From the NCBI RefSeq assembly GCF_900115595.1, contig NZ_FOXA01000001.1:248001-312000 (forward strand): a stretch of 64,000 bases of DNA, read 5' to 3'. Shown one piece after another: positions 18,569 through 28,148 of this stretch. The translations under genes and the position numbers were made by a program. The number at the start of each line of letters is the position of its first letter. Positions within the stretch are counted from its first letter, which is position 1. The stretch comes from Tranquillimonas alkanivorans. Its GTDB lineage: Bacteria > Pseudomonadota > Alphaproteobacteria > Rhodobacterales > Rhodobacteraceae. The notes under the pieces were generated by a model. It worked only from the letters and a program-made list of their open reading frames with translations. It did no database searches and was not told the origin of the DNA.

Positions 18569-18617
18569 TGCTCCATTGGGTTGTGTTTTCCGCCACGCCA
18601 GGAAGCCGTTGTGACGG
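18569..18617 (-). promoter_or_regulatory. SAM/SAH riboswitch controlling metK
   Basis: Minus-strand leader of metK. A 7-bp stem P1 pairs CCGTCAC with GTGGCGG (plus 18611-18617 and 18590-18596, one G-T pair) around the loop AACGGCTTCCTGGC; a 12-base A-rich linker follows, then AATGGAGCA (18569-18577). GCTTCC in the loop can pair with GGAGC, one U bulged, forming a pseudoknot that buries the Shine-Dalgarno GGAG nine bases before the metK ATG. Loop, linker and 3' strand match the SAM/SAH riboswitch class described upstream of metK in Rhodobacterales. Confidence 0.9.
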
Positions 18618-18652
18618 TCTTTCAACGGGGGTACGGCGGCCATCCGCCGGGT

Positions 18653-20185
18653 TCAACGTCTTTCGCGCCTACGGGATGCCAAAAGTGACGCAAAGGCAAG
18701 AAGAAGCACGCCAAGCGTCGCCCAGTCGCCCGTGCGGGCATAGAGCGTCGGCGGACGCGCCGCGGGCAGGCGGGCGTCCAGGAAACCGGCCTCGCCCAGC
18801 GGCAGGGACGCGGTGATTCGGCCCTGCGCGTCGATGACGGCCGAGACGCCGGTATTGGCCACGCGCAGCATCGGCACGCCCTGCTCGACCGCGCGCACCC
18901 GCGCTTGCGCGAGGTGCTGGTAAGGCCCCGAGAAGGTGCCGAACCACGCGTCGTTGGTGATCTGGAGCATCCAGTCGGGGCGCCGCGGCGCGCCGGTGAC
19001 GTCCTGCGGAAAGATCGCCTCGTAGCAGATCAGCGGCAGGACTTGCCCCAGCGGCCCGAGGTCCAGCAACGCAGGCCCCGGCCCCGGCGTGTACCCGTAC
19101 CCGTCGCGGGCCGCGAAGCTGCGCAGCCCGGCGAGCCGGGCAAGCTGGCCGAATGGGATGTATTCGCCGAAGGGAACGAGGTGGTGCTTGTCGTAAAGCG
19201 CCGCGACGCCGCCGTCGTCCCCGGTCAGGATCAGGCTGTTGAAGGCGCGCAGCCCCTCCACCCGCTGCCCGCCCAGGACCAGCGGCGTGTCGCCGGCTGC
19301 TTCCGCGATGCGGGCGAGCGCGGGGTGCCCGTCCTCGAGCAGGAAGGGCACGGCGGTCTCCGGCCACACGATCAGGTCGGGCTTGCCCGGTGCGCGGGTG
19401 TAGTCAAGCTGACGGTCGAAGTAGAGCGGCACCCAGTCCGGGTCCCATTTCCGGTGCTGCGGCGCGTTCGGCTGCACCAGCCGGACAACGGCCGGCTCCT
19501 CCGGCATCACGGTGGACGGCTCGAGCATCAGCCAGCCCGCGCCGAGCGGTAGAAGCCAAGGCAGGGCGAGCACGGCCTTCCACGCGGGCCCCGGCCGCTG
19601 CGACAGCCGGACCGCGACGGCGACCAGCGCCAGCGTCAGGAAGGTCAGGCCGAATGCGCCGGTGACCGAGGCCAGCTGGATCGCTGGCCCCTCGGTCCAG
19701 ACATAGCCGACCAGCGCCCAAGGGAAGCCGGTGAGCACGTAGCCCCGCAGCATCTCGGCCACTGCCAGCGCGGTGGCCCAGGCGAATGCGAGCGGCCAGC
19801 CGGAGCGACCGAGCCAGCGGGCGGCGCCGAACGCCGCGCCCCAGAACAGCGCTAGCCCGGTCGCGATGAAGACCAGCGCGAAAGGCGCCATCCAGCCGTG
19901 GCGGCCGACGTCGACGAGGAACGGCTCGACGATCCAGTGCAGCGTCGTGGCGAAATAGCCGGTGCCGGTCAACCAGCCGGCCAGGAACGCCGCCCGCGTC
20001 GAGCGTGCCCGGTCCAGCAGGATGAGCGACAGGGCGAGCCCGCCCAGCGCCAGTGGCACCAGCGAAAACGGGACATGGCCAAGCCCCGCCAGAACGCCCG
20101 CGCCGAGAGACGCCGCCGCGGGGCGGCTGGCGACAAGGGCCGGCAGACGTGGCAGGCGCGCGGCCACGCCCACGGCGTCAGGCAC
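18653..20185 (-). CDS. lnt: Apolipoprotein N-acyltransferase
   Basis: Adds the third acyl chain to lipoproteins at the inner membrane. The N-terminal half has about seven transmembrane segments; the C-terminal half is a nitrilase domain with the catalytic Glu (VWPETAVPF), Lys ([16 protein letters not shown]) and Cys (LICYEAIFP). I start it at the GTG at 20185, which overlaps the corC stop (GTGCCTGA) and has GAGGGGG upstream; that gives 510 residues, the normal length, whereas the frame to 20329 runs into corC. Cotranscribed with corC. Confidence 0.94.
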   Translation of the reverse strand: MPDAVGVAARLPRLPALVASRPAAASLGAGVLAGLGHVPFSLVPLALGGLALSLILLDRARSTRAAFLAGWLTGTGYFATTLHWIVEPFLVDVGRHGWMAPFALVFIATGLALFWGAAFGAARWLGRSGWPLAFAWATALAVAEMLRGYVLTGFPWALVGYVWTEGPAIQLASVTGAFGLTFLTLALVAVAVRLSQRPGPAWKAVLALPWLLPLGAGWLMLEPSTVMPEEPAVVRLVQPNAPQHRKWDPDWVPLYFDRQLDYTRAPGKPDLIVWPETAVPFLLEDGHPALARIAEAAGDTPLVLGGQRVEGLRAFNSLILTGDDGGVAALYDKHHLVPFGEYIPFGQLARLAGLRSFAARDGYGYTPGPGPALLDLGPLGQVLPLICYEAIFPQDVTGAPRRPDWMLQITNDAWFGTFSGPYQHLAQARVRAVEQGVPMLRVANTGVSAVIDAQGRITASLPLGEAGFLDARLPAARPPTLYARTGDWATLGVLLLAFASLLASRRRERR

Positions 20186-21083
20186 CGGCCCCCTCAGGCA
20201 GACGGACACGAAGGCGTTTGATCCGGCGTGGATCGGCGTCGACGATCTCGAACTCCGGTCCGTCGGGATGCGATATGACCTCGCCCCGTGCCGGGACCCG
20301 CCCGGCAAGCACGAAGACGACGCCGCCAAGCGTGTCGATCTCTTCCTCGTCCTCGGGGTCGATCAGCCGCATGCCGATCTCGCTTTCGAACTCCTGGAGC
20401 GGGGTGCGCGACAGGGCGAGATAGGTGCCCGGCTTTTCACGCGTCCAGAGCTTGTCCTCCTCGACGTCGTGCTCGTCCTCGATCTCGCCCACGACCTGTT
20501 CGATCAGGTCCTCGATCGTCAGAAGACCGTCGACACCGCCGTATTCGTCGATCACAAGCGCCATGTGGATGCGATCGCTCTGCATCTTCTGCAGAAGCAC
20601 GCCGATCGGCATCGAGGGCGGCGCGTAGATCAGCGGCCGCAGCATCTTGCGCAGATCGAAGCCCTCGCCCGACTGGCCGTTGAACCCGTGCTGAAGCGCG
20701 AAGTCCTTCAGGTGCACCATGCCGACCGGGTGATCCAGCGTGTCGCGATAGACCGGAAGCCGTGTCATGCCGCTGTCGCGGAACACCTTGACCAGTTCGT
20801 CCTTGCCGATGTCCTCGGGGACCGAGACGATCTCGACCGCGGGAATGGCCACGTCTTCGACGCGCATGCGCCGAAGGTTCAGAAGGCCGTGTCGTGGTGC
20901 GTCGTCCGGAATCGCCCCGTCTTGCGGCGTGCCGTTCATGCCATCATCATCCTCGTGTTCGACCGTGCCGAACGCTCCGATGATCCGCTCGAAGAAGCCG
21001 CGGCTCTGCGGCTCGCTGTACTCGTTGTATGTGTCCAGTTGCGCGCTCTGCGCTGCGCTAGAGGACCCGTCCGCTTCGCCCAT
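20178..21083 (-). CDS. corC: CBS-domain haemolysin-like protein, CorC
   Basis: A 301-residue cytosolic protein with a CBS pair (VRVEDVAIPAVEIVSV... and LVIDEYGGVDGLLTIEDLIEQVVGEIEDEHD) and a C-terminal CorC/HlyC domain. Members without the N-terminal DUF21 membrane domain, like this one, are linked to magnesium/cobalt efflux or to YbeX-type ribosome-related functions. The first ~60 residues are variable and acidic. Its place between ybeY and lnt is conserved in proteobacteria. Confidence 0.92.
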   Translation of the reverse strand: MGEADGSSSAAQSAQLDTYNEYSEPQSRGFFERIIGAFGTVEHEDDDGMNGTPQDGAIPDDAPRHGLLNLRRMRVEDVAIPAVEIVSVPEDIGKDELVKVFRDSGMTRLPVYRDTLDHPVGMVHLKDFALQHGFNGQSGEGFDLRKMLRPLIYAPPSMPIGVLLQKMQSDRIHMALVIDEYGGVDGLLTIEDLIEQVVGEIEDEHDVEEDKLWTREKPGTYLALSRTPLQEFESEIGMRLIDPEDEEEIDTLGGVVFVLAGRVPARGEVISHPDGPEFEIVDADPRRIKRLRVRLPEGAGA

Positions 21084-21116
21084 TCTACCTTTCCGTTCAA
21101 CAGGCCCATCGTGGCC

Positions 21117-21614
21117 TTACTCCGAATATGGGTCGGGATCCCCCAGGGTGGCAAGTATCTGCGTCTCCAGACCCTCCATAAGCTCCGCATCCGGCTCGGT
21201 CTCGTGATCATAGCCAAGCAGGTGGAGCGTTGCGTGGACCAGAAGATGCCGCACATGGGTTTCCATCGGCTTACCGGCCGCTTCGGCTTCGCGCGCGCAG
21301 GTCTCGTACGCGATGGCGATGTCCCCGAGCTCGTCGGGCGGGCCCATCGAGGGCTCGGGCACAGGCGGTTTTCCGCCGGCTTCGGAAACGCCGCGCTCCT
21401 CCGACGGCCACGACAGCACGTTCGTCGGGCGCGGCTTGTCGCGGAAGTCGGCGTTGAGCTCCGCGATGCGGGCGTCGTCGCAAGCCAGCACCGCCACCTC
21501 CCACTCCTCCGGGTCGAGCCCGAGATGCGAAAGCGCGGCGGACACAGCCGCCCCGGCCAGCGCGTCGAGGTCGACGGCGGCCCAGGCATCGTGGTCCTGG
21601 ATCACCTCGATCAT
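21117..21614 (-). CDS. ybeY: Endoribonuclease YbeY
   Basis: Acts in 16S rRNA 3'-end maturation and ribosome quality control. From the ATG at 21614 (MIEVIQDHDAW) it is 165 residues, with the zinc-binding signature HLLVHATLHLLGYDH near the C-terminus and the NADFRDKPRPTNVLSWP block. The longer frame to 21662 lacks family similarity. It lies 33 bases before corC and 141 bases after phoH. Confidence 0.96.
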   Translation of the reverse strand: MIEVIQDHDAWAAVDLDALAGAAVSAALSHLGLDPEEWEVAVLACDDARIAELNADFRDKPRPTNVLSWPSEERGVSEAGGKPPVPEPSMGPPDELGDIAIAYETCAREAEAAGKPMETHVRHLLVHATLHLLGYDHETEPDAELMEGLETQILATLGDPDPYSE

Positions 21615-21665
21615 GCGACTGCCCCGCGCGGACGCAGAACGCGAAGGGCAGCTCCCGGCCAAGCA

Positions 21666-21730
21666 GGATGGGCGAACAAGCGCCCATCCCGTGGGCGGCG
21701 GGTTGGGCGCTGCCCGGCCTGCGGCCGGGC
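21666..21730. terminator. Two hairpins in the phoH-ybeY gap
   Basis: GGATGGGCG/CGCCCATCC (21666-21674, 21681-21689) and GCCCGGCC/GGCCGGGC (21712-21719, 21723-21730) lie in the only sizeable gap in this otherwise tight gene run. Neither has a T run, so an RNA processing or attenuation role is as likely as termination. Confidence 0.4.
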
Positions 21731-21755
21731 GGAAGGCATTGTCATCGATGTCACG

Positions 21756-22769
21756 TCAGGTCTGATCGGCGTCGTAGGCCTCGATGATTTTCGCCACCAG
21801 CGGGTGACGCACGACGTCTTTGGCGGTGAAGTAGTTGAACGAAATGTTATCGATGCCCTTGAGCAGCCGCTCGGCGTCCCACAGCCCGCTCGACACGCCG
21901 CGCGGCAGGTCAACCTGACTGCGGTCGCCGGTGACGACCATGCGGCTGTTTTCCCCCAGTCGCGTCAGGAACATCTTCATCTGCATGGCCGTGGCGTTCT
22001 GCGCCTCGTCCAGCACCACGAACGCGTTCGACAGCGTCCGGCCCCGCATGAAGGCCAACGGCGCGATCTCGATCCGCTTCTCCTCCATCAGCTTGGCCGC
22101 CTGCTTGCCCGGCAGGAAGTCGTTCAGTGCATCATAGAGCGGCTGCATGTAGGGATCGACCTTTTCCTTCATGTCGCCGGGCAGGAAGCCGAGCCGTTCG
22201 CCCGCTTCCACCGCCGGACGCGACAGGATGATCCGGTCGACGTGACCGCCAAGGAACATGCTCACGCCCACGGCCACGGCAAGGTATGTCTTGCCGGTGC
22301 CTGCCGGGCCGATGCCGAAGGCCAGCTCGTTCTCGAACAGCGCGCGGACGTAGTCGCGCTGCGCCTCGGTGCGCGGCTCGATGGTTTTCTTGCGGGTGCG
22401 GATCTCGACCTTGCCGCCCTGGAACAGCTCCATCTGGTCGCCGTCGCGGGCGCCGGTACTGTCCTCGGCCCCGCCCATACGGATCTCGCCATCGACGTCG
22501 CCGGCATCGATGGAGCGCCCCGCTTCCAGCTTGGCGTAAAGCTGCCCAAGCACCTGCGCGGCTTGCGCGCGTGCATCCTCCTCCCCGATCAGGGCGAGCA
22601 GGTTGCCGCGGCGCAGGATCTGCACGCCGAGCTTGTGTTCGATCTGGGCGAGGTTGCGGTCGAACTCTCCGCAGAGGTCGATGAGCAATCGGTTGTCGGA
22701 AAATTCCAGAACGGTTTCCTGGAGTTCCCCGGACGCGGACGGCGGGGTGGTCAGCGCGCTGATGCCCAA
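21756..22769 (-). CDS. phoH: PhoH-like ATPase
   Basis: A cytosolic P-loop protein (PhoL/YbeZ type) that works with YbeY in RNA metabolism. Walker A is GPAGTGKTYLA and Walker B FVVLDEAQNA; GDRSQVDLP is the family sensor motif. An N-terminal KH-like region precedes it. No ATG suits the start: I choose the TTG at 22769 because CAGGAG lies six bases upstream, giving 337 residues. A TTG at 22811 or GTG at 22796 is possible but without a good ribosome binding site. Confidence 0.93.
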   Translation of the reverse strand: MGISALTTPPSASGELQETVLEFSDNRLLIDLCGEFDRNLAQIEHKLGVQILRRGNLLALIGEEDARAQAAQVLGQLYAKLEAGRSIDAGDVDGEIRMGGAEDSTGARDGDQMELFQGGKVEIRTRKKTIEPRTEAQRDYVRALFENELAFGIGPAGTGKTYLAVAVGVSMFLGGHVDRIILSRPAVEAGERLGFLPGDMKEKVDPYMQPLYDALNDFLPGKQAAKLMEEKRIEIAPLAFMRGRTLSNAFVVLDEAQNATAMQMKMFLTRLGENSRMVVTGDRSQVDLPRGVSSGLWDAERLLKGIDNISFNYFTAKDVVRHPLVAKIIEAYDADQT

Positions 22770-22883
22770 ACAATGCTCCTGTGCGAGTGCCTGCACGAAA
22801 GATGGTGCCAAGGCGCCGCATGTGACGCAAGCGGTTGTTGTCTTTGTTACGGAAAGATCAAGTTTCTGCCTGCGTCGAACAGC

Positions 22884-22916
22884 GACGCCCCGCCGAGCTA
22901 GGCTTGGCGGGGCGTC
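22884..22916 (-). terminator. Terminator-like hairpin after the secreted-protein gene
   Basis: A perfect 11-bp stem GACGCCCCGCC/GGCGGGGCGTC with an 11-base loop, 30 bases beyond the stop of the gene at 22946-23275 and ahead of phoH. It has no T run. It would separate phoH from the genes upstream. Confidence 0.6.
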
Positions 22917-22945
22917 GGTTCAAGGGCCTGGGCCGAACGCGGCGT

Positions 22946-23275
22946 TCAGGGGCGCGCCGGCGACTCGTGATAGATACGGATCATCTCGCGGCGCAGCCCC
23001 TCGGGATTGCCCACCAGCCGGTCGTCGCGGCACACCCGCTCGGCGATGGCGTGCGCGGTCGGATAGTCGTAGCCGACGTCGACCAGGCTTTCGACGAACT
23101 TCGAGTTCGGACGATCCCAGATCACGTCGTTCCACGGGCCGCGGAAACAGCTCACGATGATCTTCTGGCGCGTGTCGATCGTGGCGCCCTCGGCGAAGCC
23201 GGTCGCCCGGCCGCCCCCGGACGCCTGCGCGGCCAGCCCGCCGGCGATCAAAGCCGCGATCAGTGCAATTCTCAT
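22946..23275 (-). CDS. Small secreted hypothetical protein
   Basis: A 109-residue protein starting at 23275 (MRIALIAALIAGGLAAQA) after GAGGGG, with a clear signal peptide cleaved near residue 17-20. The mature part has two cysteines (IIVSCFRGPWNDVIWDRP and ERVCRDD) that could form one disulfide, and no motif I recognise. It lies between miaB and phoH on the same strand. Function is unknown. Confidence 0.7.
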   Translation of the reverse strand: MRIALIAALIAGGLAAQASGGGRATGFAEGATIDTRQKIIVSCFRGPWNDVIWDRPNSKFVESLVDVGYDYPTAHAIAERVCRDDRLVGNPEGLRREMIRIYHESPARP

Positions 23276-23482
23276 ATCATTCCCCTCGATCAGCCGGTTT
23301 CCGCCCGCACAACCAACGCCGGGCGGCTCCTCCGCGGCGAGCCCGCGGAAAGACAACCTGTCGCGCTCAACCTAGGGAATATGGCGGATTTGAGAAGCGA
23401 ATGCGGTTACTTGTCGACCGCACGGAAACTAAGCCGGCCGCGCGCGGGAATTAGCGCGCGCGGCGCGCGGATCGGAGCGGTC

Positions 23483-24802
23483 TCAGACCAGCACGCCGCC
23501 CAGCGAGTTCGGTGCGCTTTCGGTGATTCGCACCTGGCGGAGGTCGCCGCGCGCCAACCCTTCGGCCGCGACGTGGACCGAGTGCAGGTATTCCGACTTG
23601 CCCACCATCTGGCCCGGCATGCGGCCCGGCTTCTCGAACAGAACCTTCACTTCACGCCCGACCATCGCGTCCTGAACCTCGCGCTGCTGGCGGGTCAGAA
23701 GCGCCTGGAGCCGGCGCAGGCGGTCGTCCTTCTCGGCCTCGTCCACGTGCGCGCGCTCGGCCGCCGGGGTGCCCGGGCGGGGCGAATACTTGAAGCTGAA
23801 GCACTGGCCGTAGCGGACCTGCTCGACCAGCGACAGCGTCTGCTGGAAGTCCTCCTCAGTCTCGCCGGGGAAGCCCACGATGAAGTCGCCCGAGATCAGG
23901 ATGTCGGGCCGGGCCGCGCGGATACGCTCGATCAGGCGGATGTAGCTTTCCGCCGTGTGCTTGCGGTTCATCGCCTTGAGGATACGGTCAGAGCCCGCCT
24001 GGACCGGCAGGTGCAGGTAAGGCATCAGTTTCTCGACCTCGCCGTGCGCGGCGATCAGGTCGTCGTCCATGTCGTTGGGGTGGGAGGTCGTGAAGCGGAT
24101 CCGCTCGAGCCCGTCAATTTCCGCCAGCTCGCGGATAAGGCGGGCCAGCGACCAGTCGCCGCCCTCGCCCTCGCCGTGGTAGGCGTTGACGTTCTGGCCC
24201 AGCAGCGTGATCTCGCGCACGCCGCGCTCGACCAGGTCGCGCGCCTCGGCCATCACGCGGGATGCAGGGCGCGAGACTTCGGCGCCGCGGGTATAGGGCA
24301 CGACGCAGAAGGCGCAGAATTTGTCGCAGCCCTCCTGCACCGTGAGAAAGGCGGTCGGCCCGCGGCTGGCCTTCGGCCGCGCCTTGAGGTGCTCGAACTT
24401 GTCCTCTTCGGGGAATTCCGTGTCGAGCGCCTTGGCCCCGCCCTGCACCGCCGTCTCCATTTGCGGCAGGCGGTGATAGCTCTGCGGCCCGACGACGAGG
24501 TCCACCATCGGCTGGCGGCGCATGATCTCTTCGCCCTCGGCCTGCGCGACGCAGCCGGCGACGCCGATCTTGAGGTCGGGCCTTTCAGCCTTCAGCGGCT
24601 TGAAGCGGCCAAGCTCGGAATAGACCTTCTCGGCCGCCTTCTCGCGGATGTGGCAGGTGTTGAGCAGGATCATGTCGGCGTCGTCGGGCGTATCGGTCGC
24701 GACGTACCCCTGCCCGCCCAGCGCCTCGGCCATGCGCTCGCTGTCGTAGACGTTCATCTGACAGCCATACGTCTTGATGAAGAGCTTCTTGGCCTCGCCC
24801 AT
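23483..24802 (-). CDS. miaB: tRNA-2-methylthio-N6-dimethylallyladenosine synthase
   Basis: Radical-SAM methylthiotransferase that modifies A37 of tRNA. From the ATG at 24802 ([17 protein letters not shown]) it is 439 residues: UPF0004 domain with cysteines in [16 protein letters not shown] and VAGCVAQ, radical-SAM CxxxCxxC in [16 protein letters not shown], and a C-terminal TRAM domain. The open frame continues 300 bases upstream across the intergenic space and is not coding. Leads the miaB-phoH-ybeY-corC-lnt cluster. Confidence 0.97.
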   Translation of the reverse strand: MGEAKKLFIKTYGCQMNVYDSERMAEALGGQGYVATDTPDDADMILLNTCHIREKAAEKVYSELGRFKPLKAERPDLKIGVAGCVAQAEGEEIMRRQPMVDLVVGPQSYHRLPQMETAVQGGAKALDTEFPEEDKFEHLKARPKASRGPTAFLTVQEGCDKFCAFCVVPYTRGAEVSRPASRVMAEARDLVERGVREITLLGQNVNAYHGEGEGGDWSLARLIRELAEIDGLERIRFTTSHPNDMDDDLIAAHGEVEKLMPYLHLPVQAGSDRILKAMNRKHTAESYIRLIERIRAARPDILISGDFIVGFPGETEEDFQQTLSLVEQVRYGQCFSFKYSPRPGTPAAERAHVDEAEKDDRLRRLQALLTRQQREVQDAMVGREVKVLFEKPGRMPGQMVGKSEYLHSVHVAAEGLARGDLRQVRITESAPNSLGGVLV

Positions 24803-24921
24803 GTCCCGGCTCCGTCTGCCTGAAATGACCCGGCCTTCTAACGCCGGTCGTCCCGCCCTGCAACGCTTGCAATGGCGCGCATCACGGAGGACGTTACCGC
24901 CGGACGCAGGCGGGGGATGGG

Positions 24922-25785
24922 ATGCGCTACGACGGGCTGGACGGGTTCCTTGACCGGGGACGCGGGGCGCTGGCGAAGGGGCCGGTTGCCCTGATCTTCG
25001 CAGAAGACGCGATCGAGGTCGCGAGCACGCTGCGCCACCACCAGGCCTCGGGCTTCCGGCAGATCGTGCTGTTCGCCCCGGACTACGTCGAAATCCCATC
25101 AACGCTGGAGCAGGAGATCCACCGCGTCCGGCTCGACCCGCGCCATGGAGGTGTTCCGCATGTGGTCAGCGCCGTGATCGACGCCGCGCCGGGCACCTGG
25201 CTCTACTATGGCTACAACGCCGAATACCTGTTCCACCCCTTCCGCGAGACGCGGTCGGTGGGGGAGATGCTGACCTTCCACGCCGAGGAGCGGCGGGACG
25301 CCATGCTGACCTACGTCGTCGACCTGTACGCGGGCGATCTGGGCGAACATCCCTCGGGCGTGGCCACCGGCGACGCCTGGCTCGACCGCGCGGGCTATTA
25401 CGCGCAGGCGCGGCCCGATCCCGATACGGGGCACCCGCTGGACCGCCAACTCGACTTCTTCGGCGGGCTGAAGTGGCGGTTCGAAGAGCATGTGCCGAAT
25501 GACCGCCGTCGCATCGATCGCATCGCGCTGTTTCGGGCGAAGCCGGGACTGCGGCTGCGCGCGGACCACACGTTCAACGACCCGGAATACAACACCTATG
25601 CCTGCCCGTGGCACCACAACCTGACCGCGGTCATCTGCTCGTTCCGAACGGCCAAGGCGTTGCGGGCGAACCCGGACAGCAGGTACGCTGTGCACGGCTT
25701 CCGCTGGCACGGTTCGGTTCCGTTCGAGTGGACGTCGGAGCAGTTGATGAAGCTCGGGCTGATGGAGCCCGGACAATGGTTCTGA
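24922..25785 (+). CDS. Conserved hypothetical protein, possibly glycosyltransferase-like
   Basis: A 287-residue cytosolic protein with no signal peptide or membrane segment. The first ~90 residues ([27 protein letters not shown]) resemble the nucleotide-binding half of a GT-A fold, and the C-terminus is rich in aromatic and His residues ([38 protein letters not shown]). I do not recognise a precise family; a GT2-like assignment is a guess. It is divergent from miaB and converges on irr. Confidence 0.6.
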   Translation: MRYDGLDGFLDRGRGALAKGPVALIFAEDAIEVASTLRHHQASGFRQIVLFAPDYVEIPSTLEQEIHRVRLDPRHGGVPHVVSAVIDAAPGTWLYYGYNAEYLFHPFRETRSVGEMLTFHAEERRDAMLTYVVDLYAGDLGEHPSGVATGDAWLDRAGYYAQARPDPDTGHPLDRQLDFFGGLKWRFEEHVPNDRRRIDRIALFRAKPGLRLRADHTFNDPEYNTYACPWHHNLTAVICSFRTAKALRANPDSRYAVHGFRWHGSVPFEWTSEQLMKLGLMEPGQWF

Positions 25786-25788
25786 CGC

Positions 25789-26223
25789 CTACTTGCGGCG
25801 CAGGCGGATCACCACGTCGACCTTGCTGACCTCGGCCCCGTCGGGCGCGGCCGGCAGCTTCTCGATCTTGAGTTCCTGCGCCGGCGCATCGGTGAGGGTC
25901 GAGCTGTCTTCCCAGTAGAAGTGCGGGTGGTCGTCCATCCGCGTGTCGAAATAGCTTTTCGAGCCGTCCACCGTCACTTCCTGCATCAGCCCCGCATCAC
26001 AGAAGGCACGCAGCGTGTTGTAGACGGTAGCAAGCGACACCGTCTCGCCGGCGTCGCGACTGGCGGCGTGAAGGCTTTCGGCGGTGACGTGACGGTCGTG
26101 GCCGTCGCCCACCAGGAGTGCGGCCAATGCCACGCGCTGTCGGGTCGCGCGCACCTCAGCCCCGGCCAGCCAAGCCGTGCCGCGCTCGATCGCCTCGTTC
26201 GTCATCTGGAAATCGTGCTTCAT
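25789..26223 (-). CDS. irr: Iron response regulator Irr (Fur family)
   Basis: A 144-residue Fur-superfamily regulator with winged helix (RATRQRVALAALLV, SLATVYNTLRAFCDAGLM) and a short dimerisation domain. It has the HPHFYWED block where Irr proteins carry their haem-responsive histidines, and lacks the CxxC zinc sites of Fur. Irr senses iron through haem status in alphaproteobacteria. The ATG at 26223 is taken; Met7 at 26205 is possible. Its divergent neighbour fabA and the fabB-fabI that follow are its usual companions in this class. Confidence 0.9.
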   Translation of the reverse strand: MKHDFQMTNEAIERGTAWLAGAEVRATRQRVALAALLVGDGHDRHVTAESLHAASRDAGETVSLATVYNTLRAFCDAGLMQEVTVDGSKSYFDTRMDDHPHFYWEDSSTLTDAPAQELKIEKLPAAPDGAEVSKVDVVIRLRRK

Positions 26224-26232
26224 GTCATTTGC

Positions 26233-26262
26233 AATATAGGGACCGGGTCCGGTCCGTTTCAA
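26233..26262 (-). promoter_or_regulatory. irr promoter with palindrome between -35 and -10
   Basis: On the minus strand TTGAAA (plus 26257-26262) and TATATT (26233-26238) are spaced by 18 bases. The spacer is almost entirely a palindrome: GGACCGG and CCGGTCC (26240-26246, 26249-26255) around two bases. A repressor bound there would block RNA polymerase; autoregulation by Irr or another iron regulator is inferred. The remaining fabA side (26263-26377) shows no clear site. Confidence 0.65.
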
Positions 26263-26377
26263 TTGAAAATCAGCGTGATCGCCCGCGGCGACCGTCCAAG
26301 CGCCGCCCTTGCAAGTGTTCCGGCGCGGGTGATAGACACCATCCGGATCACGACAGCGTTCCCGGAGGTGCAACAGG

Positions 26378-26884
26378 ATGGCCGATTTCCCGACCCAGTT
26401 CGACAAGGACGGCCTGCTCAAGTGCGCGCGGGGCGAGTTGTTCGGCCCCGGTAATCCGCAGCTTCCCGAGCCGCCCATGCTGATGATGGATCGCGTGACC
26501 GACATCAGCGCCGATGGCGGCGAGCACGGCAAGGGACACGTTGTCGCGGAGTTCGACATCGATCCGGACCTGTGGTTCTTCAAGTGCCACTTCCCCGGCG
26601 ACCCGGTGATGCCCGGCTGCCTGGGCGTGGACGCGCTGTGGCAGCTCACCGGCTTCAACCTGGGCTGGCGCGGGATGACCGGCCGCGGCCGCGCGCTCGG
26701 CGTGGGCGAGGTCAAGTTTTCCGGCATGGTGACGCCGGACGTGAAACTTGTGACCTACTTCGTCGATTTCACCCGCGTCATCGACCGGAAGCTGAAAATG
26801 GGCATCGCCAACGGGCGGATGCTGGCCGACGGCAAAGAAATCTACACGACCGAGGCCATGAAGGTCGGGTTGTTCACCGATTGA
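26378..26884 (+). CDS. fabA: 3-hydroxydecanoyl-ACP dehydratase/isomerase
   Basis: Introduces the double bond into unsaturated fatty acids at the C10 stage. The 168-residue protein has the catalytic His in [14 protein letters not shown] and Asp in [19 protein letters not shown] is 9-13 bases before the ATG. First gene of fabA-fabB-fabI. Confidence 0.97.
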   Translation: MADFPTQFDKDGLLKCARGELFGPGNPQLPEPPMLMMDRVTDISADGGEHGKGHVVAEFDIDPDLWFFKCHFPGDPVMPGCLGVDALWQLTGFNLGWRGMTGRGRALGVGEVKFSGMVTPDVKLVTYFVDFTRVIDRKLKMGIANGRMLADGKEIYTTEAMKVGLFTD

Positions 26885-26912
26885 TCGGGCGAAATCGTCC
26901 GGAGGAGGCAAC

Positions 26913-28142
26913 ATGCGGCGTGTCGTCGTCACGGGACTGGGAATCGTCTCGCCCATCGGCACCGATGCCGAAGCGGTCGCGGCTGCGCTGAAGGCCGGCC
27001 AGAGCGGCATCAAGTTCTCGGAAGACATGGCCGAACACGGCTTCCGCAGCCAGGTGGCCGGCAAGCCCGAGATCGACGTGTCCGAGCACGTGGACAAGCG
27101 CACCCTGCGCTTCATGGGGCCCGGGGCGGCCTATGCCCACATCTCGATGCAGCAGGCCATCGCCGATGCGGGGCTCGAGGAAAGCGAGATCTCGCACCCG
27201 ATGACCGGCCTCGTCGCCGGCTCGGGCGGGCCGTCGACGTCGAACCTTTTCGCGGCGCACCAGATCGTGCTGAAGAACGGCTCGCCCAAGCGCATCGGCC
27301 CGCTCATGGTTCCGCGCGGCATGTCCTCGACCGTGTCGGCCAACCTGTCGACGGCGTTCAAGATCAAGGGCATCAACTACTCGATCACCTCGGCCTGCTC
27401 GACTTCGCTGCACTGCATCGGCAACGCGGCCGAACAGATTCAGATGGGCAAGCAGGACGTGATGTTCGCCGGCGGCGGCGAGGAGCTCGACTGGACCCTG
27501 TCGTGCCTGTTCGACGCGATGGGCGCGATGTCGTCCAAGTACAACGACACGCCCGAGAAGGCTTCGCGCGCGTTCGACGCCAACCGTGACGGCTTCGTCA
27601 TCGCAGGCGGTGGCGGCATCGTCGTGCTGGAAGAGCTGGAGCGCGCCAAGGCCCGCGGCGCTAAGATCTATGCCGAGGTGACGGGCTATGCCGCGACCTC
27701 GGACGGCCACGACATGGTCGCCCCCTCGGGCGAAGGTGGCGAGCGGGCAATGCGGCTGGCGCTGAACACGCTGCCCGAGGATCGCAAGGTCAGTTACATC
27801 AATGCGCACGGCACCTCCACGCCCGTGGGCGACGTGGGCGAAGTCGAGGCGGTGCGCCGGGTCTTCGGCACCGGCACCACCCCGCCGATCAGCTCCACCA
27901 AGTCGATGACCGGCCACAGCCAGGGCGCCACCGGCGCGCAGGAGGCGATCTATTGCCTGCTGATGCTGCGCGACGACTTCATCGCTCCCTCCATCAACGT
28001 CGAGACGCTGGATCCCGCGCTCGACCCCTCCGAAATCGCAACGAAGCGCGTCGATGACGCGGGTCTCGACACCGTGATGACCAACAGCTTCGGGTTCGGC
28101 GGGACCAACGGGTCCATGTTGCTGAGTAGATATCACGGATGA
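26913..28142 (+). CDS. fabB: 3-oxoacyl-ACP synthase I
   Basis: Elongating condensing enzyme, required with FabA for unsaturated fatty acids. At 409 residues it has the catalytic Cys in [11 protein letters not shown] and the two histidines in [11 protein letters not shown] and [13 protein letters not shown], the Cys-His-His triad, plus the terminal NSFGFGGTN loop. It begins 28 bases after fabA and ends six bases before fabI; AGGAGG precedes its start. Confidence 0.98.
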   Translation: MRRVVVTGLGIVSPIGTDAEAVAAALKAGQSGIKFSEDMAEHGFRSQVAGKPEIDVSEHVDKRTLRFMGPGAAYAHISMQQAIADAGLEESEISHPMTGLVAGSGGPSTSNLFAAHQIVLKNGSPKRIGPLMVPRGMSSTVSANLSTAFKIKGINYSITSACSTSLHCIGNAAEQIQMGKQDVMFAGGGEELDWTLSCLFDAMGAMSSKYNDTPEKASRAFDANRDGFVIAGGGGIVVLEELERAKARGAKIYAEVTGYAATSDGHDMVAPSGEGGERAMRLALNTLPEDRKVSYINAHGTSTPVGDVGEVEAVRRVFGTGTTPPISSTKSMTGHSQGATGAQEAIYCLLMLRDDFIAPSINVETLDPALDPSEIATKRVDDAGLDTVMTNSFGFGGTNGSMLLSRYHG

Positions 28143-28148
28143 CGAGCG

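Noticed and set aside
19962-22901. A 979-codon plus-strand open frame opposite lnt, corC, ybeY and phoH
   Set aside because: Composition is Arg/Pro/Ala/His-rich without domains, and all four genes on the minus strand are securely identified.
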